Part shown: positions 25,532-34,611 of the stretch, one piece after another
Layout of the letters: every line of letters begins with the position of its first letter
Numbering within the stretch: the stretch's first letter is position 1
From: GCA-002790365 sp964486645
Lineage (GTDB): Bacteria; Bacteroidota; Ignavibacteria; Ignavibacteriales; Ignavibacteriaceae
Reading direction: 5' to 3'
Length of the DNA: 62,064 nt
Assembly (NCBI GenBank): GCA_964486645.1
Contig: CAZAOG010000003.1
Location: 1 to 62,064 of the forward strand
Program-made: the position numbers and the translations under genes
The notes under the pieces: generated by a model
What the model saw: only the letters and a program-made list of their open reading frames with translations
The model's database searches: none
What the model was told of the DNA's origin: nothing

Positions 25532-28297
25532 ATGAAATTGTTTAGAATAATAGTAAGTACATTAACTATATTTTTATTTATAACAAGCAGCTCCTTTTCA
25601 CAATCAGGCAAAATTGCCGGTAAAGTAATTGATAAAAAAACAGGTGAACCGTTACCCTTTGTTAATGTAATAATATTAAAGACAAACTACGGCGCTGCAA
25701 CGGATATTGACGGTAATTATTCCATAATAGGTCTTTCACCGGGGAAATATACAATAAAAGCATCCGCATTGGGTTATAATGCGGTAAGTTATTCTAAGGT
25801 AAGGGTATCGATTGACCTAACTACAAAAATTAACTTTGAGCTTTCTCCCACTGTTCTAAAACTAAGCCAAGACATAATAATTGTAGCAAAAAAACCATTA
25901 ATTACAAAAGATTTAACATCTTCTACCGCAATTATTAACTCGGATGAAATTAAAGAACTGCCTGTAACGGAATTTCAGGAGGTACTCCAGTTAAAAGCAG
26001 GGTTTGTAGGCGGCAACGTTAGAGGAGGCAGATCGGGCGAAGTAGTTTACGCTATAGACGGTGTGCCCGTTACGGATGTTTATGACGGGTCTACCGTAGT
26101 TGATGTTAATGCAAATAGTATTCAGGAACTGCAGTTTGTAAGCGGTGCTTTTAATGCGGAATATGGAAGAGCTCTTTCGGGTTATGTAAATATTGCCACA
26201 AAGGACGGAAGTAACGAATTCCATGCAAATGTTTCAACTTATATTGGTTCCTATGTAAGCAAAGGCACAAACATTTTTAGAAACATTGACAAAATCAAAC
26301 CGACTAATATTAGAAATATCGAACTTACCTTAAGCGGACCATTAATTAAAGACAAAGTTTTCTTACGCACAACCGGCAGATGGATTTATTTTGGCGGCTG
26401 GATGTACGGCAAGAGAGTATTCACACCGTTTAATATTACCCTTAACAAAGGTTCTTCGGTACCCCTGGAATCGCGTTACACGTTAATTGCCGACAGCGCA
26501 ATAGGTAAAGGAGACGGCGCAATTGTACCGATGAACGATAATGAAAAGAAATATGTTCAAGCTAAATTAACTTTTAAAATAATTCCCAAAGTGAAAATAA
26601 CTTACAATATGATTTACGATAATGTTCATTACAGGGATTTTAATTTAGCTTACAGTTTTAATCCTGACGGAGATTTCAAAAAAGAAAGAACCGGATTTAC
26701 CAATATTTTAGGAATTACTCATACGTTATCCAACTCAACTTTTTACAATTTAAATTTCAGCTATTTCAAAAAAGATTTTTCACAACGTGCATTTGATTAC
26801 AAACCTGACGGTTTATATCCTAACGGACTTTTACTTAGCAAAAGACCCACCGAAGTACCGAGTTTTCTAACAGGCGGTGCACAGCTTTCTGCGTTTGAAA
26901 GAAATACCGAAACAATAGGAGTAAAACTGGATATAACATCTCAGGTCAATCAAAGTAATATGCTTAAAGCGGGCTTCGAGTTCAATAAACACAGGCTGTA
27001 TTTCAACAATATTAATTATATACAGGAACAGGGACTTCAGGATCCGGAAGTTTCGTTGAATCCATACGTTCATCTTTTTATTCCTAATATTAACGACCCG
27101 AATGAAAACCTTAAAATTGACCAGTATACGCGCAGACCGGTTGAGTTTTCGGCTTATATTCAAGATAAAATAGAATTGGAGCAAATGATTATTAACATCG
27201 GAATAAGAGCCGATTATTTTTCACCGGACGGTTTTACGCTTGCCGATCCGTCGGATCCGGATATTTACAGACCGAGGCGACCTGAAAATTTAGCTCTGAC
27301 ACTTGCCGAAAGACGGGCTAAATGGTACGTAAATGCACCTTCTTCCTGGCAGTTTAGCCCCAGATTAGGAATAGCCTTTCCGTTAACGGACAGAGGTGTG
27401 GTGCATTTTTCTTATGGTCATTTCTTTCAAGTTCCGAACTTTAATCTGTTATATACAAATCCTGAATTTAAATTCGGAGGTGGAACAGGCAATATAGGTG
27501 TTGCAGGAAATGCAGCTTTAAAACCCGAAAAAACAATAAGCGGTGAAATTGGATTTCAACAAGCATTTTCGGATAATATTACCGTAGACGTTACGGGTTA
27601 CTTCAGAGATATCAGAAATCTTGCCGGTACAAGAGCCGACGCCATCACATTGTTCGGCGGTTCGGCTTCATACAGCCAGTTTGTAAACAGTGATTTTGGT
27701 TTTGTAAAGGGCATTGTTGTTTCGTTTAATAAGAGAATGAGCAACAATTGGGCTGCAACTATTGATTACACGCTGCAATTGGCAAAAGGCAACGCATCGG
27801 ACCCACAGGCAATTAGAAATCAAAGGGTAAGCGGATTAGTTCCGGAGATTCAACTTATAAGGCTGAATTTCGATCAGACTCATACCCTTAACGCGACATT
27901 TACATATATATCCGATTACGGGTGGGGATTTAGTTTAATCAGCAGATACGGCAGCGGTTTCCCTTATACGCCTACTCAGTCATTAAACGTTTCGGAGCTT
28001 CTGATAAACAGTGAATTAAAACCTCCTACATTTAATGTTGATTTAAGAGCATATAAGGATATTACTATTGGCGGTGTTAAAATCAACCTGTTTGCCCGTA
28101 TATATAATTTGTTTGATAAGAGAAATCAATTAAATGTTTATAATGACTCCGGTACGGCAGACTTTACAATAGATGAATTTTTAAGAAGAAAAAGCAATTC
28201 TCCTGCGTTGGTGAATACGCTGGATGAATATTACAGAAATCCAAGTTTTTATTCAGAACCCAGAAGGGTTGAAATAGGAACTTCAATATTTTTTTAA
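25532..28297 (+). CDS. TonB-dependent outer-membrane receptor with carboxypeptidase-like regulatory domain
   Basis: The product has 921 residues from the ATG at 25532; the frame opens with GTG at 25520. A signal peptide (about 1-23, ending SSSFSQ) is followed by a CarboxypepD_reg-like domain (KIAGKVIDKKTGEPLPFVNV ... ALGYNAVS), a plug domain (residues about 115-230; VYAIDGVPVTD, then FNAEYGRALSGYVNI) and a long beta-barrel ending in a terminal phenylalanine. It would import oligosaccharides across the outer membrane with energy from TonB. It heads a four-gene run with a large secreted protein, PorV and a starch-binding-like protein. No SusD is present, so it differs from classic SusCD pairs. 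Confidence 0.9.
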   Translation: MKLFRIIVSTLTIFLFITSSSFSQSGKIAGKVIDKKTGEPLPFVNVIILKTNYGAATDIDGNYSIIGLSPGKYTIKASALGYNAVSYSKVRVSIDLTTKINFELSPTVLKLSQDIIIVAKKPLITKDLTSSTAIINSDEIKELPVTEFQEVLQLKAGFVGGNVRGGRSGEVVYAIDGVPVTDVYDGSTVVDVNANSIQELQFVSGAFNAEYGRALSGYVNIATKDGSNEFHANVSTYIGSYVSKGTNIFRNIDKIKPTNIRNIELTLSGPLIKDKVFLRTTGRWIYFGGWMYGKRVFTPFNITLNKGSSVPLESRYTLIADSAIGKGDGAIVPMNDNEKKYVQAKLTFKIIPKVKITYNMIYDNVHYRDFNLAYSFNPDGDFKKERTGFTNILGITHTLSNSTFYNLNFSYFKKDFSQRAFDYKPDGLYPNGLLLSKRPTEVPSFLTGGAQLSAFERNTETIGVKLDITSQVNQSNMLKAGFEFNKHRLYFNNINYIQEQGLQDPEVSLNPYVHLFIPNINDPNENLKIDQYTRRPVEFSAYIQDKIELEQMIINIGIRADYFSPDGFTLADPSDPDIYRPRRPENLALTLAERRAKWYVNAPSSWQFSPRLGIAFPLTDRGVVHFSYGHFFQVPNFNLLYTNPEFKFGGGTGNIGVAGNAALKPEKTISGEIGFQQAFSDNITVDVTGYFRDIRNLAGTRADAITLFGGSASYSQFVNSDFGFVKGIVVSFNKRMSNNWAATIDYTLQLAKGNASDPQAIRNQRVSGLVPEIQLIRLNFDQTHTLNATFTYISDYGWGFSLISRYGSGFPYTPTQSLNVSELLINSELKPPTFNVDLRAYKDITIGGVKINLFARIYNLFDKRNQLNVYNDSGTADFTIDEFLRRKSNSPALVNTLDEYYRNPSFYSEPRRVEIGTSIFF

Positions 28298-28333
28298 TTA
28301 AGTAAAAGAATTAAAATTTTGGAAAATAAATTT

Positions 28334-31300
28334 ATGAAATATGCTAAATTTTTGAACATAATACTTTTAGCAATTTTAGTGTTTCCTTCAACCGGCTATT
28401 CACAGCAAAGAGTAACCGATAGGGGCTCGTTTGTTTATAGAAAAGTCGGTGTTCACAGAGGAAATCAAGTGCGAACTGTTTTTTCTAACTTCGGTGTTAT
28501 TGCACAGCCCGGTAATCAAGGACCGAGAGCAGCTTGGAAATTTGATTCTAACGGTTATGTGGGTGATATATCTCCTTTGGTAGGATTAAAGCTGCCCGTA
28601 AAAGATTATAATGGTGACGGCATTCTTGACACTATAGTAAATGTGGTTATTACTCCGGTTAGCAGACCCGGCGGCGGACGTGTTGGTCCGGGCGGACAAG
28701 CTTGGGGATTTGAACCTATTCCTGGTTTTGCAAATCCCGTTTTAAATGAATTAGGCAAAGGTGTTGCAATGAGCCATTTACCGGAAACCTGGCCGAACAG
28801 ATGGCCTGATCAACCTACATGGAATTACACCGGGGACCCGATAATTGTTAACGGAGTAGATGTAACCCCGAAAGTAGACTGGAACGGTTTCTTCGGAAGA
28901 GCGCAATTTAACGCGGATCAGGAAAGTTATTTCTGGATGGATGACAATGCCGATGAATCCATGTTCCAAAGGAACGGATTTATTCCCGATACTACCGACC
29001 TTGCAAGAAGAGGACAGGCTCTGCAAGTTTCCGTTAGAGGTCTTCAATGGTCTAATTTCCTTGCACAGGATGTGCTGTTTTGGCTTTATAATATAACCAA
29101 CGACGGCACGTCAACATACGATCAGGTTGCATTTGGAATTTTAGTAGGAACATACGTTGGTGTTGAAGGCGATGAATGGAACGATGACGCTTCTTTCTTT
29201 GATGTAAGACAATCAATTACTTATTCTTGGGACCTTGAACCCGGAATGGGCGGTAAAGGTTATATAAGACCTTCTGCAAATCCGAAGTGGCAGCCCAATC
29301 CGTTTGCAGTAGGTTATATTTCTTATGCTTTCTTGGAATCTCCGGGCAATAGATTTGACGGTATTGACAACGACGGCGATAACATTAAGTTCAGCGCCAA
29401 TCTTCCTTTTTTCACAGCTTCCGATTTTCAGCCGAAAGTAGTAAAACCGGGTGATAAATTGGTGTTAATTGATAAAAACGGCGGGAACGGAAAATCCTTT
29501 AAAAGAACAGTTTTTACTATGCCCAATGATACAGTAACGGTTTATTCCATGGGTGTTCCTTTCTTCTTAGCACCTAATGTTACCACTTTAGTTGAAGGTA
29601 ATGTTGATTTTCAGGGTAATGTAAATCTAAATGCTTATGACGGAATCGATAATAACCTTAACGGCATAATAGACGAAAATTCCATACAGCACTATAGACA
29701 ATTCAAACAGTCGCCTCAGGGTGTTGTTTTAATTGATACTCTAAATCCTGTTCAGCATTTTGATTACATCAACGGAAATTCAACCGGTCCAATGGTAGAC
29801 GAAGCAAGAGATGACGGAATAGACAACAACAGCAACTGGAACGTACTTGCCGATGACGTTGGTCTGGACGGAAAGCCGAATACAGGCGACCCGGGTGAAA
29901 GCGACGGTAAACCAACCTCCGGTTTTCAAATAGTAAACGGCAAATTAGTGGATACCGGTTTCCCCGGTGAACCTAATATAGATAAAACGGACGTTGATGA
30001 GTCCGATCAATTAGGGTTGACAAGTTTTCAGTATTTTGTACCTGCCGGCGCTATTACGATGGCTGATGAACGTGATATGTGGAGAAGATTAAGACCCGGT
30101 TTTTTTGATGTTCCTTCGTCGGTTGTAAACAACGTTGCAACAAAAGGAGAAGACGGTGACTTTATTTACGGCTCCGGTTATTTCCCGTTATTACCTAAAA
30201 CTACCGAAAGATTCTCGCTTGCTTTGGTGTTCGGAGATAATTTAAGAGATGTAATAAAAACGAAAAATGTTGCACAATTAATATTTAATGCTAATTATAA
30301 TTTCCCGCAACCACCCAGAAAACCAACCTTAAAAGTTGTGGCTGAGGAAGGTAAGGTAACTTTATATTGGGATAAAGTAGCAGAAACTTCAATCGATCCT
30401 ACAACTAAGAAAATGGATTTTGAAGGATATAAAATTTATAAAGGAACCGATCCTGATTTTACCGATGCTCTGCAAATAACCGATGGGAAAGGGAAAAAAG
30501 TTTTTTACAAACCTTTAGTACAATTTGATCTGAAAGACGGAATCACGGGATTCTTTAATCCGTCACAAACATTATTCGAATTAACTAACGGTGCTCCATA
30601 TTTTATGGGTGACGATACGGGAATACAAAACTTTTATGTTGATACGGATGTAACTAACGGCAGAACATATTATTATGCAGTTGTTGCATACGATCAGGGA
30701 GAAGCTTCTGCCGATATATTCCCTTCCGAAAATACTAAGTTTTTATCTAAAGATGCTGCGGGAAGAATATCAACGGATATAAATACGGCTTCGGTTATAC
30801 CTCACGGACCCGTGCTTGGCTATATTCCTCCAAAACAGGGATCAACTCTTGAAAGACTTTCCGGTAACTCAACAGTTAAGCCGTTTTTTGAAGTAGTAGA
30901 CCCTTATGAGGTTATGGATGCTAATTACGAAGTAACTTTTGCTGATTCTCTAATAAAAGGTGTTTCTATTGCTTATGCTTACAGCGTAAAGAACACTACT
31001 ACCGGTAATTTATTACTAAAGAATCAAAAACTTCTTCCTTCCAATGCAAATGTTTTTGAAGGAGTCAGGATTTCAATTGATACAACTTATCAATCTCTTA
31101 ATAAAATAGTAGTTGATACAATTAAAACACGTTGGTCCAAAAACCGGGATAATAATCTGAAATTTTTAGTTTCCCCGATAAATTCACCCCCGTTTGTAGG
31201 TATAAAAACTCCGAGTGATTTTCTACTTGTTTTCTCAGATAACTATAACGATTCTTCGTATGCTTTAACTAATATATTCGGGAGTTTAGCTCCTCCGGCA

Positions 31301-31930
31301 AATACTAAAATAAATTTCAAAATATTTGATATAACAAACAAAAATAATCCTATCAGATTAAAATTTGCATTTACCGAAGCAAGTTCTTTCAGAAGAGATA
31401 CTTTATCGTTCTCAGATCAGTTCCTTCTTGCCGATACAACGGGCAACAACATAACCTGGAGAGTAGTGTTCATAGGTGATAGTTCATCTTATGTATATAA
31501 AGGCGGCGATTCCTTATTTATAAGTATGACTAAGCCTATTAGCAGTAATGATAAATTTAATTTTACTACTCAAAAAGCCCGCTCCGATATTAACTCGGTT
31601 GCGAGCCAAATGAATAAAATTAAGGTTGTACCAAATCCTTATATAGTAAGTAATGTATTTGAGCAGCCGTTACCCCCTACAGTTCGCGGAAGAGGTGAAA
31701 GGATAATCAATTTTACTCATATACCTGCTAATGCTTCCATAGATATATATACATCGAGCGGCGACCATATTAGAACACTCCGTCAGAATGGGAATATAAA
31801 TAACGGAACCGTCACTTGGGATGTTAAAACTAAAGAAGGGCTGGATGTTGCTTACGGTGTTTATTTCTATGTTGTGCAGGTACCCGGTATAAGTGATAAA
31901 AAATTCGGAAAGATTGCAATAATTAAATGA
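28334..31930 (+). CDS. Very large secreted protein with FlgD-like C-terminal domain, function unknown
   Basis: The product has 1198 residues from the ATG at 28334; the TTG at 28319 is less likely. It has a signal peptide (about 1-25). The body has many Asn/Asp/Gly-rich loops (FDGIDNDGDNI, NAYDGIDNNLNGIID, DDGIDNNSNWN) that look like calcium-binding turns. A fibronectin-III-like domain lies at about residues 685-800 (KVTLYWDKVAE ... YYYAVVAYDQGEA). The C-terminus (IKVVPNPYIVSN ... YGVYFYVVQVPG) is a FlgD-like/type IX sorting-like domain. It lies 36 bases after the receptor and overlaps the PorV-like gene by ATGA. I do not recognise a named function. By position it could replace SusD as a surface glycan-binding partner. 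Confidence 0.7.
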   Translation: MKYAKFLNIILLAILVFPSTGYSQQRVTDRGSFVYRKVGVHRGNQVRTVFSNFGVIAQPGNQGPRAAWKFDSNGYVGDISPLVGLKLPVKDYNGDGILDTIVNVVITPVSRPGGGRVGPGGQAWGFEPIPGFANPVLNELGKGVAMSHLPETWPNRWPDQPTWNYTGDPIIVNGVDVTPKVDWNGFFGRAQFNADQESYFWMDDNADESMFQRNGFIPDTTDLARRGQALQVSVRGLQWSNFLAQDVLFWLYNITNDGTSTYDQVAFGILVGTYVGVEGDEWNDDASFFDVRQSITYSWDLEPGMGGKGYIRPSANPKWQPNPFAVGYISYAFLESPGNRFDGIDNDGDNIKFSANLPFFTASDFQPKVVKPGDKLVLIDKNGGNGKSFKRTVFTMPNDTVTVYSMGVPFFLAPNVTTLVEGNVDFQGNVNLNAYDGIDNNLNGIIDENSIQHYRQFKQSPQGVVLIDTLNPVQHFDYINGNSTGPMVDEARDDGIDNNSNWNVLADDVGLDGKPNTGDPGESDGKPTSGFQIVNGKLVDTGFPGEPNIDKTDVDESDQLGLTSFQYFVPAGAITMADERDMWRRLRPGFFDVPSSVVNNVATKGEDGDFIYGSGYFPLLPKTTERFSLALVFGDNLRDVIKTKNVAQLIFNANYNFPQPPRKPTLKVVAEEGKVTLYWDKVAETSIDPTTKKMDFEGYKIYKGTDPDFTDALQITDGKGKKVFYKPLVQFDLKDGITGFFNPSQTLFELTNGAPYFMGDDTGIQNFYVDTDVTNGRTYYYAVVAYDQGEASADIFPSENTKFLSKDAAGRISTDINTASVIPHGPVLGYIPPKQGSTLERLSGNSTVKPFFEVVDPYEVMDANYEVTFADSLIKGVSIAYAYSVKNTTTGNLLLKNQKLLPSNANVFEGVRISIDTTYQSLNKIVVDTIKTRWSKNRDNNLKFLVSPINSPPFVGIKTPSDFLLVFSDNYNDSSYALTNIFGSLAPPANTKINFKIFDITNKNNPIRLKFAFTEASSFRRDTLSFSDQFLLADTTGNNITWRVVFIGDSSSYVYKGGDSLFISMTKPISSNDKFNFTTQKARSDINSVASQMNKIKVVPNPYIVSNVFEQPLPPTVRGRGERIINFTHIPANASIDIYTSSGDHIRTLRQNGNINNGTVTWDVKTKEGLDVAYGVYFYVVQVPGISDKKFGKIAIIK

Positions 31931-32958
31931 TGAAAACTATGAAATTTAATATGAAGTCGATTAAAAACACATTTATACTAATTATTTTAATGTCAGCAAT
32001 TATTTTGCCGCAATCAAAAGTCGGTACAACTGCAGCTAATTTCCTTACCATACCCGTAGGTGCAAGAGCAAGCGGTATGGGCGGTGCTTATGTGGCGATA
32101 GCAAACGATGTTACCTCTGCATTTTGGAACCCTGCCGGTTTAACCAGGATGGAAAGAAGTGAATTAAATGTTTCTTACTCGGAATGGCTGGTTAATACAA
32201 AACATAACTGGGTTGCTTTTGGAATGAAATTAGGTCTGTTTGACGCCGTTGCAATAAGTTTTAACCAAATAGATTTTGGTACTGAAGAAATAACTACGGC
32301 AGACCAACCAAATGGCACAGGGCAGTTCTGGAGTGCCAGTGATTTGGCAATCACACTTTCTTATGCACACAATCTAACTGACCGACTATCCGTAGGCGGT
32401 AATATTAAATATATAACCCAGAATGTTTATAATGAATCGGCAAAAGCTTTTGCTTTAGATGTAGGGTTGCTGTTCTATACCCAAGTTGAAGGATTAAAAA
32501 TAGGAATGAATATTTCTAATTTCGGTACGGAAATGAAGCTTGACGGAAAAGATTTATTACAGCCTGTTGATATAGACCCTTCGCTTACAGGTAATAATCC
32601 AAATATAGCATCAAGATTATCTACAGGTTCATGGCCTTTGCCCTTAGTCTTTTCAGTAGGAGTATCCTGGGATTTATTACAAACTGATATGTGGGGAATG
32701 ACAGTAGCTGTTGATGCTAATATTCCTAACAATCAAGATACATACATCAACACCGGCGGGGAATTGGTTTGGAATGATATCGTTTCCATTAGAGGCGGTT
32801 ATTATGCTCTCGGAAAAGCTGCTTCCGTAACAGGATTAACTGCAGGTTTTGGTATTAAATATGACTTCGGCAGTTTTTTAGGTAAAGTAAATTACAGTTA
32901 TACCGATTACGGTATTTTCAAAAGTATTTCCAGAATATCTTTATCAATTGGATTGTGA
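31927..32958 (+). CDS. PorV/PorQ-family outer-membrane protein
   Basis: The product has 343 residues with an N-terminal signal (LIILMSAIILPQ). The family hallmark follows: GTTAANFLTIPVGARASGMG and AYVAIANDVTSAFWNPAGL, then a beta-barrel of FadL type. PorV proteins carry T9SS cargo from the translocon to the attachment complex, and related paralogues are found in many Ignavibacteria operons. The start overlaps the upstream stop (ATGA). Presence in the receptor operon next to T9SS-tailed proteins suggests a dedicated role in placing them at the surface. It may be one of several paralogues rather than the core PorV. Confidence 0.85.
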   Translation: MMKTMKFNMKSIKNTFILIILMSAIILPQSKVGTTAANFLTIPVGARASGMGGAYVAIANDVTSAFWNPAGLTRMERSELNVSYSEWLVNTKHNWVAFGMKLGLFDAVAISFNQIDFGTEEITTADQPNGTGQFWSASDLAITLSYAHNLTDRLSVGGNIKYITQNVYNESAKAFALDVGLLFYTQVEGLKIGMNISNFGTEMKLDGKDLLQPVDIDPSLTGNNPNIASRLSTGSWPLPLVFSVGVSWDLLQTDMWGMTVAVDANIPNNQDTYINTGGELVWNDIVSIRGGYYALGKAASVTGLTAGFGIKYDFGSFLGKVNYSYTDYGIFKSISRISLSIGL

Positions 32959-33001
32959 TAAATAAATAATTAATTAAGTTCAACAAAACAAGAGGTGTTA
33001 T

Positions 33002-34525
33002 ATGAAAAAATTTCTAATTTCATTATTTGCCCTCCTTATTTCTGTGTCATTATTTGCACAAGATACTACCAGTGTGGTATTCCAAGTGAATATGGGCGCG
33101 CAGATTTTTAGAGGAGCTTTCAACCCGGGAAGCGATTCTTTGACAGTGAGAGGGAGTTTTCAAGTCGCTGCCGGCGATGCTGCCGATTGGTCCGGTTATG
33201 CTTTTAAAATGAGCAAATTAAGCGGCGATTCTATTTATAGCGTAACCGCTAGAATTCCAAACACCAACAGCGGAACTACATATGAATATAAGTTTGTAAA
33301 AAATGACGGCGGTTGGGAAGGTATTTCAAACAGAACTTTCACACTCGATACCACTTCGGCTACACAAACTCTTCCTGTAGTTTATTTTAATGACGATAAT
33401 ACTTTTCTTTTACCTCCTAAAAATACTATTAAATTTACGGCTGATGTAAGCAGTATAATCGGAACCGGTGTTGGTTTCTTCGATCCAAGTATTGATACAT
33501 TAACTATTGCAGGAATGAATTGGGAAGGCGAAACGCTATTGAGTCCTGAATCTGATAGGATTATGAAACAAGACCTTTTCAATCCTAATCTGTTTACAGC
33601 TACGTTAGTAGTAAGAAAGGCTGCCAAAGATTCGTCAAAATGGAAATTCAAAGCAATTCCTGCTTCCAGATATACTAACGGCGGCTGGGAAATTGGAGCG
33701 GACAGATGGTATAAATGGAGCAGCGATACTACCAATACCATCGTTTTACCGACCGAAGTGCCAAATGTAGCACCTGTTCAACCACCTTTATCTGCAGATG
33801 TAGATATTACTTTTACGGTTGATATGAACGGAGCTAAAAATAGATATAACGGTGAAAATATCACCAATATACAATTTGTCGGTATGCGCGGCGGCGCAAG
33901 CTTCTTAGGCGATTGGACGAGTGGCGGCACATGGACTGCAGCCGATACAACTAATTTAGCCAATATGTTGGTGATGTACGATGACGGTACACACGGAGAT
34001 GTTACAGCCGGAGATAATTGGTGGTCGTTAAAAATTACGGTTCCATCGGGTACAAACGGCGGAAAATATGAATATAAATTCGGTGCAATGTATCCCGGTG
34101 CTGACACGGTCAACAATGGATCGGAATATATGGATAATGAAGCAGGTTTTGGTATAAACCATTCATTCATACTTAGAGACGGACCGTCTGTATCAATTGC
34201 AAACAAATGGGCAGTTCAAGCTCCTTTAACAGGTATTGAAAGAGTTGATAACACAATACCGGATAATTTCACTTTATCACAGAATTATCCGAATCCGTTT
34301 AACCCATCGACACTTATCAATTACAGTATTCCTTCTCCGGGAATAGTCACTCTAAAGGTATTTGATATGCTTGGAAGAGAAGTTGCCACCCTTGTAAATG
34401 AACAACAACCCGCAGGTAATTATAAAGTATCTTTTGATGCTTCTCAATTGGCAAGCGGTGTTTATTTCTATAGGATAACGGCTAACAAATTTGTCTCTAC
34501 AAAGAAGATGTTGTTATTGAAATAA
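33002..34525 (+). CDS. T9SS-secreted starch-binding-like (CBM-repeat) protein
   Basis: The product has 507 residues. A signal peptide (about 1-20, ending SLFAQ) is followed by three beta-sandwich repeats at about 25-140, 145-255 and 265-400. Each resembles the starch-binding CBM20/CBM48 type or SusE/SusF domains (FQVNMGAQIFRGAF; SGTTYEYKFVKNDGGWE; GGKYEYKFGAMYPG). The C-terminus is a type IX sorting domain (YPNPFNPSTLINYS ... ASGVYFYRI, ending KKMLLLK) without the palindrome insertion seen in other copies. There is no catalytic domain. It probably binds starch at the cell surface, playing the role of SusE/F. It closes the receptor operon and is followed by a bidirectional terminator. GAGGTG lies before the ATG. 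Confidence 0.8.
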   Translation: MKKFLISLFALLISVSLFAQDTTSVVFQVNMGAQIFRGAFNPGSDSLTVRGSFQVAAGDAADWSGYAFKMSKLSGDSIYSVTARIPNTNSGTTYEYKFVKNDGGWEGISNRTFTLDTTSATQTLPVVYFNDDNTFLLPPKNTIKFTADVSSIIGTGVGFFDPSIDTLTIAGMNWEGETLLSPESDRIMKQDLFNPNLFTATLVVRKAAKDSSKWKFKAIPASRYTNGGWEIGADRWYKWSSDTTNTIVLPTEVPNVAPVQPPLSADVDITFTVDMNGAKNRYNGENITNIQFVGMRGGASFLGDWTSGGTWTAADTTNLANMLVMYDDGTHGDVTAGDNWWSLKITVPSGTNGGKYEYKFGAMYPGADTVNNGSEYMDNEAGFGINHSFILRDGPSVSIANKWAVQAPLTGIERVDNTIPDNFTLSQNYPNPFNPSTLINYSIPSPGIVTLKVFDMLGREVATLVNEQQPAGNYKVSFDASQLASGVYFYRITANKFVSTKKMLLLK

Positions 34526-34553
34526 TATCAAAGAATACCCGAAAGGGAAAAAT

Positions 34554-34593
34554 AAAAAACCTGATCCGGTAATTAACGGATCGGGTTTTTTTT
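34554..34593. terminator. Bidirectional terminator
   Basis: CCTGATCCG (34560-34568) pairs with CGGATCGGG (34577-34585), flanked by an A run on the left and eight Ts on the right. It serves the starch operon and the convergent SGNH hydrolase gene. Confidence 0.85.
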
Positions 34594-34611
34594 ATGTTTT
34601 TGAAATAAAAT

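Noticed and set aside
25350..25535. 61-residue open frame ahead of the receptor gene
   Set aside because: Asn/Lys-rich composition as expected from AT-rich non-coding DNA; overlaps the true receptor start.
33002..34525. SusD homologue
   Set aside because: The protein is a string of beta-sandwich starch-binding-like domains with a T9SS tail and has no TPR-like helical fold or lipobox expected of SusD.
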